Below are positions 36,096 to 46,689 of a DNA stretch of 64,000 bases, in pieces. The position numbers and the translations under genes were made by a program. The notes beneath the pieces were generated by a model, which worked only from the letters and a program-made list of their open reading frames with translations, was not told the origin of the DNA and made no database searches. Source of the stretch: Jaltomata sinuosa (Eukaryota; Streptophyta; Magnoliopsida; Solanales; Solanaceae); contig QJPP01001845.1 of the NCBI GenBank assembly GCA_003996215.1, positions 1 through 64,000 on the forward strand, given 5' to 3'. The stretch's first letter is position 1. Each line of letters opens with the position of its first letter.

Positions 36096-36122
36096 TTGTT
36101 ACATTGCTGGTTATCACACCCA

Positions 36123-37184
36123 ATGGCTGAAGGAAAATTTGTCGTGTATCCTTATAAGCATTTCCTTGATGAAGCTAGTCAGGAGAGGTTCATGGATTAC
36201 CAGAGACTGGGCTTTTGCTATGAGAGGGGGTGCAAGCTGATAGGTGTGGACGAAAAGGCAGCTGCCTCCCATCGCAGAGTTTGAGAGCTCAAATGGGATT
36301 CATTTCTAGTGGCTCCCCCTCTCGCACGAAAAAGATGGACGTGGGAGTTCTATGCTATCCTTCCTACAATCCATTGGGATGAACCCAACCCAACTATCCA
36401 GATCCAAGGGGTAGATGTTCCGGTGGACGCTCATACTCTCAATGAGGTGCTAGGAGTGCCTCATGTTTCGAATGCTACCTACGAGGCCAAGGCTATAGTT
36501 TGGGATATGACATAGTTGAGAGATATCTTGGTAGATACAAAGTTCAGAGATCAGGTCTACTGGCCCAGTCCCGAGGGCATCACTAGTGCTTACTTCTCTG
36601 CTGATGCTAGGAGGTGGTTAAACTTGGTATCCCGAAGAATCTGCTCGTTGGGTAACAAGACTGATGTGACTTATGCCCAAGCCCTGGTGATTGCTTGTGC
36701 TATGCGCTGAATCATCATGAATGTGGGGAAAAAAATTATCTCTAAGTGGAAAGACTTTTACCGGGGTCATAGGAAGGGCTCCTATCTTTCGGGTTTGGTG
36801 TCCGAGCTATGCCGGCGAGTTAGGGTGCCTGAGGATCACTCCGACTTGGAGGTAGCTATAGATGACCCCTTCAACCACCTCTGGGTGAAAGTGGTCTCAT
36901 CCAAGAAAAAGAGAAAGGTGGATGAAGTAGGAAGAAGTCAGCCGGTCGAGGATGCCGACGATGATGATGATGATGACACTCCTTCCCCTTCCCAACCTCA
37001 GCCCCCAATCACTAGCACCAAGCTAGAGAAGACTTTGGCCGTGGTCCGGAGGTTCACTGAGGGCACCACCGCTAGAGGTACAACCTCGCTCCCTTCTGCT
37101 CAGGAATTTGCAGCACTCCGCAGGGAGTTAGAGGAGGAGAAGAAGAAAAGGCACTCCCGAGACCGCATATTTGCCCGGATATAG
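36123..37184 (+). pseudogene. Antisense ORF with 'putative plant transposon protein' domain (element D)
   Basis: A single plus-strand frame from MAEGKFVVYP at 36123 to a TAG at 37182-37184, about 353 codons, broken by only three in-frame stops (36282-36284, 36513-36515, 36708-36710) and no frameshift. Motifs: FLDEASQERFMDYQRLGFCYERG, shown here as FLDEASQERF and RLGFCYERG, then KRWTWEFYAILPTIHWDEP, IQIQGVDVPVDAHTLNEVLG, DARRWLNLVSRRICSLGN and YAQALVIACAMR. The C-terminal part is basic (SSKKKRKVD), then has an Asp run and a short Glu/Lys helix. This is the domain found in C's env-like ORF, but here it lies opposite to the LTRs. Function unknown. It could be an old insert, or a gene driven from its own promoter. 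Confidence 0.75.
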
Positions 37185-38560
37185 AAGACCGTCAAGTTCA
37201 TGTTCTCTTGCATTACCCCGGGCCAAGAGCTTACCACTCTAGAGCCCGAGGACAGGCAGGAGTTCCCCTTCCTGGGTGATGATGAGGCTTAGGACCTCCC
37301 CCCCTTTACTTCTAGACATTAACAACTTTTGGGTTTTGGCCTCGGTTGGGGATAATTAAGACAATGTTCCCTTTCCCCTTTTTCCCTTTGTTTTGAAGCA
37401 CGTGGATGCTATTTTCAGACACTATTTCCTTTTTTATGCAATACTAGATTAGTTCTAAAGCTAATTTCCTTGTTTTTCCCTGCAATTCATAGCTTAACTA
37501 TTACATTTTTGAGCCCCGGGAATGAATGAAAAATAGGGGAAAACAGGGCAAGCATCCTGCCCCGCGTCCCTCAGCTATGGCGGTTGTCACTCCGCTACAG
37601 CGGAACCGCTATAGCGAATAAAATACCACTATAGAGGGATCGCTGTAGCGGTGTCATCCGCTATGGCAGTCCCGACGATAACAGTCCAAAAATTGGGCTT
37701 TTCAGCAAAGTGTGCTCATTTCCCTTCTCGCTTATCATTGTTTAACCCCGTTTATCTCGCCATGGTCTTAAACAACCCTCAAGACCATTCTTGGCAATGC
37801 ACAGACTGAAGTTTAGCATCAAATTCTCATAAATTATGAATGAATTACACCAATAATTTGTTCTCAACAATACATCCCTACTATCAAGAGTGAATAACCC
37901 CCTTGTTCCCATGGTTCCCAACCAAATCTCGACTGTCCTGAAATGGAGTTTCCCCACAGTCGTAATTCATTTCCCCTCACCATCTTGACCAATGATGAGT
38001 CCTTTTTCTGAAGAACTATATGAAATTCTAACTCCACACACACAACACTTAATCACACTCAATCATACCAAGAATCAATTACAAATACCTTCAGACTCAT
38101 AATTTCATAACAAAGCAGCCAATCATATACGAATCAAATAAGTTATGCCAACATTGTATTACACAAACAATTCAGTTTCAGGTTTCCATAAAAAATCAAC
38201 CCACATCAATTACTCTATATCCATCCCATGGATGACCCCTAGCCGATCACCTATGCCTTACCACAGCCTATCAGGCCAGATACCAATTGGAACCTTCCCG
38301 GTTCTAATCCTTCTTGCTTGTCCATTGTATTCGGAGTCCAACGACATCCTTCACCTTGTTGAGATACCAATTGGAATCGAGAGACACCAATTGGACTCGA
38401 CTCATACAAGCAAGTAACCGAACTACACGAAGAGGAATGAAATAAGAGAGATGTTTCCTAGAATGCTTCATAGCTTCCCTAGGATTAGATGTGGACTTCA
38501 ACACACTAATCCTCAGGACTGTATTCGACATTTTGCTCTTGTACTTGGAGACCAGTAACC
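37185..38560. other. Element D interior, right spacer and leader
   Basis: Begins with continued coding-like plus-strand sequence (to about 37290), then a cluster of GCTATAGC-type palindromes (37571-37680). From 38279 to 38400 three copies of GAYACCAATTGGA occur in the leader just downstream (minus strand) of the primer site; element B has one full and one diverged copy at the equivalent place. No gag start was recognised. Confidence 0.55.
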
Positions 38561-38575
38561 TGGGCTCTGATACCA
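38561..38575 (-). other. Primer binding site, initiator tRNA-Met type (element D)
   Basis: The minus strand reads TGGTATCAGAGCCCA, an intact tRNA-Met primer site. It directly abuts LTR sequence that lacks its last ~55 bp. Confidence 0.9.
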
Positions 38576-41146
38576 TAAGAAAACCCTTACCACCTGAACC
38601 AACAGGTAAAGCAGAAAAGAACATAAATCATGAAATAAACCCTTTTGAATACATGGAGCTTCCTTTGCAATAATTTCAAAAAATAAATGACTTATAGAAC
38701 TTGAAAAAATCATTTACAATATAAGACAACCCTTCCTAGAACCTAGTCTAAGCCGGTACAAGAGCTACTACAAGATGATACATAATTGAAGAGGACACAA
38801 CTCCCACCATATAAAAGAAGTAGAAGCTGTTGGAAGATCACCGCCATCCTGAACCTGTGAAACATCACCAACCGTGTAACAAGACTATACCTAAAAAGGT
38901 ATAGTAAGAGTAGAATCAGTACAAACACACGTACTGATAGGCATCATCGGTTGACCCGAATTCACTCCTACCATCATATAGAAATCAAGATAAAATACAT
39001 CAGTTAAATACTTTAACCCCTTTTCTCAATCGTCTTTATGAATTCCCCCCCTCTCTTTGGAACCAACTTTCCTAACCTTTTGCTACCAACTCCACCACTA
39101 TAGTCTTATTCCTGACATCTAGGACTTCTCAAGTCTCACTTCCACTATACTTCCCAAGTCTCACCAACCTTTACCACTATCCGTGTCCATGCCTGGACTA
39201 CCCTTCCCTTACCTAAGTCAACTGCCTTGACTAGACATTCAGGCTTAACCCGACTAACTGCCCAACCAAACCACTTATATCCGTAGTATTACTTACCAGT
39301 GTCCGAACTCTTAACAGACCTCTAGGATAACCTTCCAACCTATTTATAACAACCAGCAACTACAACCCCAGACTCTCAGTCTTCCTCCTAATTTATCAAC
39401 CATTCCAAATCCACCTAGCCACCATTGACACATTTCATGACAACAAAAGAGTTACATCTAAATCGCTTTTTAACCACATAACTCGGACCCTCCAAGGATC
39501 CCCTAACCACACCTAAGTGTTCAACTGGCTACCTCGATCTACACCAAAACTGACCCTTAGCTTATTAACCATAAGTAATCCCTGATCGCCATTGATACGC
39601 TAAATGATGACAATATACGAATAATTAATCTCCCTTTTTACATAGTCTGGACCCATCCCGGGATCCCCCCTAAAAACATCTAAGTGTTAGCATGACAAAC
39701 CCGGTCTACACCAAGACCAAATATAAATTAGTATAATATCCTGGCCTCTCATGGACCATATACAATTTCAAAAATTATAAACACAGCCGGTCCACTCATG
39801 AAACTAAAATCAAGTGCACGATTCAAATAAATAAACCCATACCAGGCGTGGTACCTGAGCCAACCATTATGAATTTCCCGTACCAAGCATCGTACCCAAG
39901 CCAACCGTTAGTATACCCGTACCAGGAATGGTACCCGAGCCAACAATTTGTTATCCCATACTAGACGTGGTACTCAGGCCAACCATTAGTATTCCGTACC
40001 AGGCGTAGTACACGAGCCAACTGAATATCACAGAGAATCCACAATCACAAACAATGAACAATCAAACTTGTAAACCAACAAGCAATAACACCTAGTTCAT
40101 TTCACAAGACTGATAATAGGACCTTAAGACATTCCTAACTCATTCCCTAAGCATGCAACTCATACAACACTTAGATAAAAGTACACAAACATACAATGCA
40201 TACAAGAATAAATAACCATCAGCGATCCTATTTTGGGTACACAATGAACCGTTAAATCCCGCCCGAAGACTAACCCCGAATCACCCCTTTAAACATGACA
40301 TTAGATACCTTTATTCCTGACCCTTCTCCTAGGACTGAGATACAACATGGGAAAACCTCCCTTAGCCTTGGAAACACAGCCTCTATGATATTCTAATTAT
40401 ACCAATTCATTTCCTGAAACATCCATTCCTTGCACATTAGTTAATTATTAACCCTTCCTGGTTCCCTAAACCTTCCCGACATTCTAGTCCCTATCTTTCA
40501 TTAGCAAAACTATACCAAAAAATGTATACACCCAGAATGTCACAACGCATTATCACAAATCTACTATTTCTAGTTCAACCAAACAACCCAACAATCTTTC
40601 TCCAAACTCCGTGCCCGAAGGCCTAAGAATATATTCTCCCTTTCATTCTACAAAATAAATAGGAAATGAAAGCGGTCAAATCTACTCTGTGAAGAAAACC
40701 TAGCCTACCTGGATGCCGAGCAGCTGTTCCATACCCTTTCTGGCTCCAGAAGGCGTTCCCTGGCGATTCTGCAGGCCCAAATCCATAGTTTCACATCCCT
40801 GTAGGTGGAATCCCTCCTCCTCATGACTTCCAAGCCTTGGAGCAGCCTAGGAATGTTTTTGGAGAAAACCTCATATGGTTTCCAACTGAGGAGGAGAATT
40901 CTTTTATCAAAAACCCATCTTGAGGCTACTTTCTCCCGTCCTTCTGCTATAGCAGTTGACCTTCCACTATGGTGGTCGCTATAGCAGAAAAAATACCGCT
41001 ATATTTGAGTGACGTACGCCCGAACAATTTTCAAAAATATAAAATTTTCCGTCACGTAAACCCACTTAATACAACCGTAATTTTAATTAATTCTCGAAAT
41101 TTTTGACTTCGTGATTCCTAAATTAATGACAGATCCGATCGTTACA
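38576..41146 (-). repeat. 5' LTR of element D (about 2.57 kb, terminal ~55 bp missing)
   Basis: Starts at 41146 (minus strand TGTAACGATC). Near the primer site it stops at the equivalent of 32494, so the U5 end with the terminal CA is gone. The LTR carries an extra ~50 bp at 38946-39000 not present in the sister copy, a diverged copy of the ~40-bp repeat (39839-40020) and GCTATAGC words at 40945-41010. Confidence 0.85.
39839..40020. repeat. ~40-bp tandem repeat with GTACC hairpins (D, 5' LTR)
   Basis: Counterpart of 33697-33880 with more substitutions. Several inverted arms are broken on one side (for example CATACTAGACGTGGTAC), so hairpins are less well kept here. Confidence 0.8.
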
Positions 41147-41151
41147 ATATC

Positions 41152-41181
41152 GCCTTTTCCTCAACCAGTAATACCTGTTGT
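41152..41181 (-). repeat. 5' LTR of element C, segment 2 of 3 (30 bp island)
   Basis: These 30 bp are all that separates elements D and E. They match the sister LTR at 22938-22967 (GCCTTTTCC...AACTAGTGATGCCTGTTG). The last five bases, GTTGT, are the left target duplication of E. Confidence 0.85.
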
Positions 41182-43330
41182 TATAACACCCCAAAAATAT
41201 ATCCAGCTATCTAAGTTAAAAAGTCTCAGAAAATTCATGTTCCAGGGATTACGGGTCCAAACCACAGACCGTGGTTAGAACCACGGGTCGTGGAATGGAT
41301 CCTTGGATTGCCTTCTACTGGTTTGCCCTCAGATCTGAGAACCACGAGTGGTTTACACGGACCGTAGTTCATTCTACAGGTCTTTATTCTAACTCGTGGA
41401 ATCAGACTTATAGGCTGACAGTACCCCCGGGAACCATGAGTTCAGATGATAAATCATCGTTCAAATGATGGGTCCGTCCTGTTGACTCGTGGAAATAGAT
41501 CAGAGGGATGGTTTCTCCAAGGTTCCATGACTCGATTTGATGACCTGTCATTCAAATGATGGATCCGTCCTGTCGAGTCATAAACTATTTTTTGCAGGCT
41601 GTCCAGATGACCAGGTTCCACGAATTGGAACCATGAGTCGTCATCCAAATGATGACTCGTGGAATCAATCTGTAGGACCTGAAGCTGACTCTTTTTCCTG
41701 ATTTTTCTAAGTTAAATCCTAGGGGCATTTTGTTCATTTCCCACCCTTTTAACTCCTAAGTAAGGTCGTTTTGGCTATTTCAAGTAGGGTTTTAACCCTT
41801 ATTAGCCTAAGTTCCTTCTCATTACTTCACCCTACTCCCAAAAAGGAAAGGAATTCCCCAAGCTCAAGGTCTCAAGCTTCAAGATCAAGCCTCCTAAATC
41901 TTTTCAATTCAAGTGGGTTATCTTCACCCAAAGTATGTGGGTATTCAACAATGGGTTCCCTTCACCCTTGTGCCCCAAACCCCAAATTCTTATGTTGAAT
42001 TATGAACTTATGAAATTAGGATTTTGATCTAAAATTGGGGAAGACTTATGAAATCAGTTTCTATATTTAAATCCATGGTTTCTTATTGATTATACATGAT
42101 TTGTTCATGATTACTTCATTGGTTTTAAAATCCCAAGTATGAGAATTGATTTCTAGCATGAATCCATGAAATTGCATATTTTCAAGAGAAACTTGGCATG
42201 ATTAGATATCATGGCCTTTATGTATTTATGAAATTGTATGCCAAATTCTTCAAGTATGAATTTAGAAAGAAAAGCATGTTTTGAATTATGACTATACCTA
42301 GCTTTATGAACTATGATATGAAAATTTGCAAGATGCCCGATGTGTTTTCATGCTTTATGAATAAGATTTCGCATGAGATGGTGCCACTATGAAATAATGA
42401 GCTATATGTGCATGTTTTGGAGTAGTACTTAGCACCGAGCGATGAGGGTTCGATTACCCAAATTCAGAAATATGTTGCTAGCGCATATTATGAAATGATA
42501 TGTGCCTTATTGGCTTATAAGTCTGGATCCACGTCTTTACGAATGGTGTCCTGTGTCCTAACGGGCATTAGGGCAGCTTTGCCAACTAGGGTTATATAGT
42601 TGGGTATGGTGAGTCATTCCTTGGCAAGGTTCAAGTCAGCTTTGCTAACTAGGGTTATATAGTTAGATTCCATGTAAGCTCACATGGTCTCATGTCGGTT
42701 ATAAGAAACTTCCTTATGTAGTTTTCAAGTTTTTTAAGCTTTATGAATTCTTACCTTAAAGTTTGGCTTTTACTTCATGTTTTACCTTTTCATTATGCTA
42801 TTTACTCATGTTACCCTATTTTGTATGGATTCTGTCTAAGTACGTTTTTAAAGTATGTTTCTATCTTATTTATGCATTGCCCATATATTCAGTACATTCC
42901 ATAGTACTGAAGCATATTTTGCGCTGCATCCTTTAATGAAGCAAATTCAGGTGTCCCTTCTCAGATTCGTGGCTAGAGTTCCCTGGCCACTTACTCCGCC
43001 AGCTGTGGGTGAGTTCTCTTAGGTCGAGGACTAGTCATGTTCTTAGTTTATGCTGACTTTATTATCGTACTTCGAGTTAGCTAGGGTCTTGTCCTAGCAA
43101 CTCATTATGTTATGATTAGAGGTTTTCATACATAGAACGTATGTAACCCTTTGGGGTGTCGTATCTCTTTTGACTTGACCATCTATCTTATGTTATTATG
43201 TCTTTATCTTTGATTCTTCCATTATGTTTCCTTTATATTTTCTTAGGAATGCTATACCCAAGGGTTAGCTTAGGATCCTTGTGGTCCTAAGTACCGTGTT
43301 ACATCTAGGGGGTAACCTCGGGGCCTGACA
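41182..43330 (+). repeat. 5' LTR of element E (2149 bp)
   Basis: Starts TATAACACCCC (a mutated TGTAACACCCC) and ends CCTGACA. The U3 part (41262-41680) is filled with inverted words of the type CCACGAGTCGTGG. A downstream plus-strand ORF at 41771-41998 has an identical-position counterpart in the other LTR and no motif. Mid-LTR contains a short duplicated segment with AGCTTTGCCAACTAGG-like words (42572-42665). Confidence 0.92.
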
Positions 43331-43333
43331 AAC

Positions 43334-43347
43334 TTGGTATTAGAGCC
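43334..43347 (+). other. Primer binding site, initiator tRNA-Met type (element E)
   Basis: TTGGTATTAGAGCC, one C-to-T change from the standard site, 3 nt after the LTR end. It fixes plus orientation. Confidence 0.88.
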
Positions 43348-43539
43348 TCAGGTTCAAGGTTTCTAGGATGTCTGAAAGCCGCATCGAGTAGAGTCTCTTT
43401 CATGTGTGTGAAGTGCTCTACACATATGAGAGGAAAGCTCTGAGGTATCTTAGGAAAACTTCAATTCTTTCATAATCACGTCGTGCGATAGAACTTAACT
43501 TTAATGTCCCTCTAATCCTTATCTTGTAAGTTTCAGACT

Positions 43540-44720
43540 ATGCCTCCTCGACGTGCTATGCCTCCCCGAGCTGGTCGAAATGTTGTTTCTCTCGTTCCGG
43601 TTCCCGATGTCACGAATGAGGAGTTCAGGAATTCCATCAATTTGCTAGCCTAGACTTTGGCCACTCAGACCAATCAGCCGGATCCTACCCTAGTCCACTC
43701 ATAAGGTGGGGTAGCGACCCGAGTTTGTGACTTTGTCCGGATGAACCCACCTGAATTTTGGGGTTCAAAAGTGAGTGAGGACCCTCTCAACTTTATAGAT
43801 GAAGTGAAGAAGATCTTTGAAGTTATGCAAGTGGTTGGGGTTGATTGTGTTGAGCTTGCATCCTATCAACTCAAGGATGTGGCTCATATTTGGTTCACGC
43901 AATGGAAGGAGACTAGGATGAGGGAAACGGTCCCTATGACTTGGGAGTGTTTTGAGAGGGCCTTCCTTGATAGGTTCTTTCCCCGAGAGTTGAGGCAAGC
44001 GAAGGTAGAGGAATTTATGAACTTGAGACAGGGTTCGATGTCGGTGCAAGAGTATAGTCTGAAGTTCACTCAGTTTTCTAGATATGCTCCCTCCATGGTA
44101 GCGGACCGCATGATCAAATGAGCAAGTTTATATATGGGTTTTTTGATATGGTGAAGAAAGAGTGTAAGTCTACTTTGTTGTTGAGTGATATGAACATTTC
44201 CTGACTTATGACTCATGCCCATCAGATTGAGGGTGACAAGCTTATGGAGATGGCAAGGGAGAACAAGAGGGTTAGATCTGAGGGATTAGGTTTTGGTCAT
44301 CACATGTTCGGAGGTGGACATCGCTCTTCTTTCCAGAAGAAGTCATCAGGATCCGTTCATTCTTCTGCTAGTGCTCTTACCCAGGCTCAGAAGCCTCGTC
44401 ATGATCAGGGTAGTGGAGGATCTGATTCCTATTCCCAGTCTCAGGGTAGTATTGCTAAGGGATCTTCATATCCAGCTTGTGCCAGGTGTGAGAAGAGTCA
44501 TTATGGTGAGTGTTTGGCTGGTTCAGGTAGTTGCTATGGATGTGGTTAGGCTGAACATCATATCCGAGATTTCCTTTCAGCTAAGAAGGGGCAGGGATGT
44601 GGTAGGACTCAGTCTACCCCAGCAGCTTCAGGAGGTCGACCAACCCAGCAGGGCACAACTTCTAGTTCTGGTGGTCAGTGCCAGAACTGCCTTTATGCTA
44701 TGTCCTCTTGTCAAGATTAG
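43540..44720 (+). pseudogene. gag (element E)
   Basis: The ATG at 43540 starts MPPRRAMPPRAGRN, a typical chromovirus gag opening, about 190 nt after the primer site. The capsid part (43741-44121) has MNPPEFWGSKVSEDPLNFID, YQLKDVAHIWFTQWKE, TWECFERAFLDRFFPRELR, LRQGSMSVQEYSLKFTQFS. After a frameshift near 44120 the frame continues at 44208 with a Ser/Gln-rich linker. A zinc knuckle, CYGCG then HHIRDF, has lost one residue to a TAG and its last Cys to Phe. Stops lie in the N-terminus (after NSINLLA and after LVHS) and at 44547-44549. Confidence 0.88.
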
Positions 44721-45764
44721 GAGGGTTCCCCAGACGTTGTTACTGGTATGTTAAAAGTTTTCTCTTTTGATGTGTATGCTTTGTTGGACCCCGGTGCCTC
44801 CTTATCTTTTGTGACCCCTTATGTGGTATGCAAGTTCAAAGTTTATTCCGAATTGCTTTTAGAACCCTTTAATGTATCTACTCCGGTTGGTGAGTCAGTC
44901 CTAGCAAAAAGAATCTATCGAAATTGCCCTATCTTAGTCCTTCATAGAGTCACTTCAGTGGATCTAGTAGAGTTGGAGATGAATGATTTTGATGTCATTC
45001 TTGGTATGGATTGGTTGTATGCATGTTATGCTTCTGTTGATTGTCGTACTCGGGTTGTCAGTTTCAAGTTTCCTAATGAACCCATTGTAGAATGGAAAGG
45101 TAGTCCCCCTTCCTCGAAAGGTCGTTTCATATCTTATCTTAAGGCTAGGAAGATGATTTCAAAGGGGTATATTGATCACATAGTGCGGGTTATGGACACG
45201 GAGTCCGAAACCCCATCCCTCCAGTCTGTTCCTGTTGTGAATGAGTTTCCAGATGTATTTCTGAAAGATTTGCTCGAAGTCCCTCCCGAGCGGGAGATAG
45301 ACTTTGGGATAGATCTTCTCCCAGATATGAATCCTATATCTTTTCCTCCCTATAGAATGGCTCCCACGGAACTTAAAGAATTGAAAGATCAGTTGAAGGA
45401 TCTTCTTGATAAAGGTTTCATCAGGACTAGCATTTCTCCATGGGGTGCCCCAGTTTTGTTTGTTCGAAAGAAAGATGGTTCCCTTAGAATGTGTATTGAT
45501 TACTGCCAATTGAACAAGGTCACAATCAAGAATAAGTATCCTATTCCTAGGATTGATGACTTGTTCGATCAGTTTCAGAGTGCTAGTTTCTTCTCCAAAA
45601 TTGACCTTAGATCCATTTATCATCAGCTTCGTGTTAGAGAGTGTGATATTCCGAAGACAACCTTCAGGACTCGTTATGATCATTATGAATTTGTTGTGAT
45701 GTCTTTTGGTCTAACGAATGCTCCTGCAGCCTTTATGGATTTGATGAACCATGTGTTCAAATAG
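44721..45764 (+). pseudogene. Protease and reverse transcriptase N-terminal part (element E)
   Basis: The longest open stretch of E. Protease: FDVYALLDPGASLSFVTPY carries the active site in the DPGA form common in this lineage, and NDFDVILGMDWL is the distal motif. A linker runs to PPEREIDFGIDL. RT starts with PPYRMAPTELKELK, SPWGAPVLFVRKKDGSLRMC, YCQLNKVTIKNKYP, FSKIDLRSIYHQLR, with TTFRTRYDHYEF and VMSFGLTNAPAAFMDLMN. It stops at a TAG (45762-45764) that replaces a CAG, just before the catalytic Asp pair. Antisense frames over this part are shadows. Confidence 0.92.
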
Positions 45765-46689
45765 TATTTGGATATGTTTGTGATTGTTTTCATTGATGAC
45801 ATCCTCATCTACTCTCGGAGTGAGGAGGAGCATACGGATCACTTGAAGGTTGTGTTGCAAACTCTCAAGCATAGACAGTTGTTTGCTAAGTTTAGCAAGT
45901 GTGAGTTTTGGATGTAGTCTGTTGCTTTTCTGGGTCATATTTTGACTAAAGATGGTATTCAGGTGGATTCTCAAAAGATTGAGGCAGTAAAGAACTGGCC
46001 TAGACCTACTTCTCCGCCTGATATTAGGAGCTTTTTGGGTTAGGTTGGTTACTATTGGAGGTTCGTGGAAGGATTTTCTTCTATTGCTGCCCCTTTGAAC
46101 CGATTGACTCAGAAGAAGGTAAAATTTCAGTGGTCTGACTTGTGTGAGAAGAACTTTTAGGAATTGAAGACTACATTGACCATAGCTCTGGTGTTAGCTC
46201 TACCCGAGGGCTTAGAGGATTTTGTTGTGTATTGTGATGCTTCTAGGATTAGTTTGGGTTGTGTTTTGATGCTGCGTGGTAAGGTGACTTAATACTCATG
46301 AGAAAAACTACCCTACTCATGATCTTGAGTTGGCAGCCGTGGTCTTTGCTTTGAAGATTTGGAGACACTACTTGTATGGTGTGTATGTGGATGTATTTAC
46401 CGATCATATGAGTCTTCAGTATGTGTTCACTCATAAGGAGTTGAATTTGTGACAAAGGAAATGGCTCGAGCTCCTTAAGGATTATGATATGAGTGTGCTT
46501 TACCATCCGGGTAAGGCCAATGTCGTGGCGGATTCCTTGAGTAGATTGTCCATGGGAAGTGTGTCTTCCATTAGAGAGGGAAAGAAGGAATTGGTTAAAG
46601 AGGTTCATAGGCTTTCTCGGTTAAGAGTTTGCCTTATGGACTCGATCGAAGGTGGTGTGATTATGTAAAATGATTCCGAATCTTCCTTA
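45765..46689 (+). pseudogene. RT catalytic core and RNase H (element E)
   Basis: Continues in the frame of the previous block: MFVIVFIDDILIYSRS (catalytic Asp-Asp), FAKFSKCEFW, FLGHILTKDGIQVD, VKNWPRPTSPPDIRSFLG. RNase H: FVVYCDASRISLGCVLM, then a small deletion near 46290 that removes the usual ASRQLK segment and shifts frame, then DLELAAVVFALKIWRHYLYG, FTDHMSLQYVF, QRKWLELLKDYDMSVLYHPG and KANVVADSLSR. Stops at 45915-45917, 46158-46160 and 46450-46452 are single-transition changes of CAG, CAG and CGA; one more (TTG to TAG) is at about 46040. The enzyme would copy the element RNA and remove it. Confidence 0.9.

Larger units (their letters stand above)
32440..41146 (-). mobile_element. Element D: non-autonomous LTR element with an antisense ORF
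   Basis: 8.7 kb element bounded by a perfect 5-bp target duplication, ATATC (32435-32439 and 41147-41151). Its plus-strand ends are TGTCACGACC and GTTACA. The primer site and hairpin set LTR polarity to the minus strand: 5' LTR 41146-38576, PBS 38575-38561, 3' LTR 35005-32440. The 3.6-kb interior has no gag, PR, RT, RH or INT motif. It carries one degenerate ORF on the plus strand, opposite to the LTRs. LTR ends, PBS and hairpin are those of the chromoviruses in the window, so a chromovirus probably moved it in trans. That is an inference from shared ends. Confidence 0.85.

Noticed and set aside
36123..37184. Antisense ORF of D as a host gene captured whole
   Set aside because: The domain is typical of transposon env-like ORFs and has no visible introns or host-gene similarity; kept as transposon-derived.
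44293..44754. 153-residue plus-strand ORF
   Set aside because: Overlaps gag in another frame and lacks the zinc-knuckle pattern that the 44208 frame shows.
45159..45683. 174-residue minus-strand ORF
   Set aside because: Exact antisense shadow of the E reverse transcriptase, whose motifs read clearly on the plus strand.
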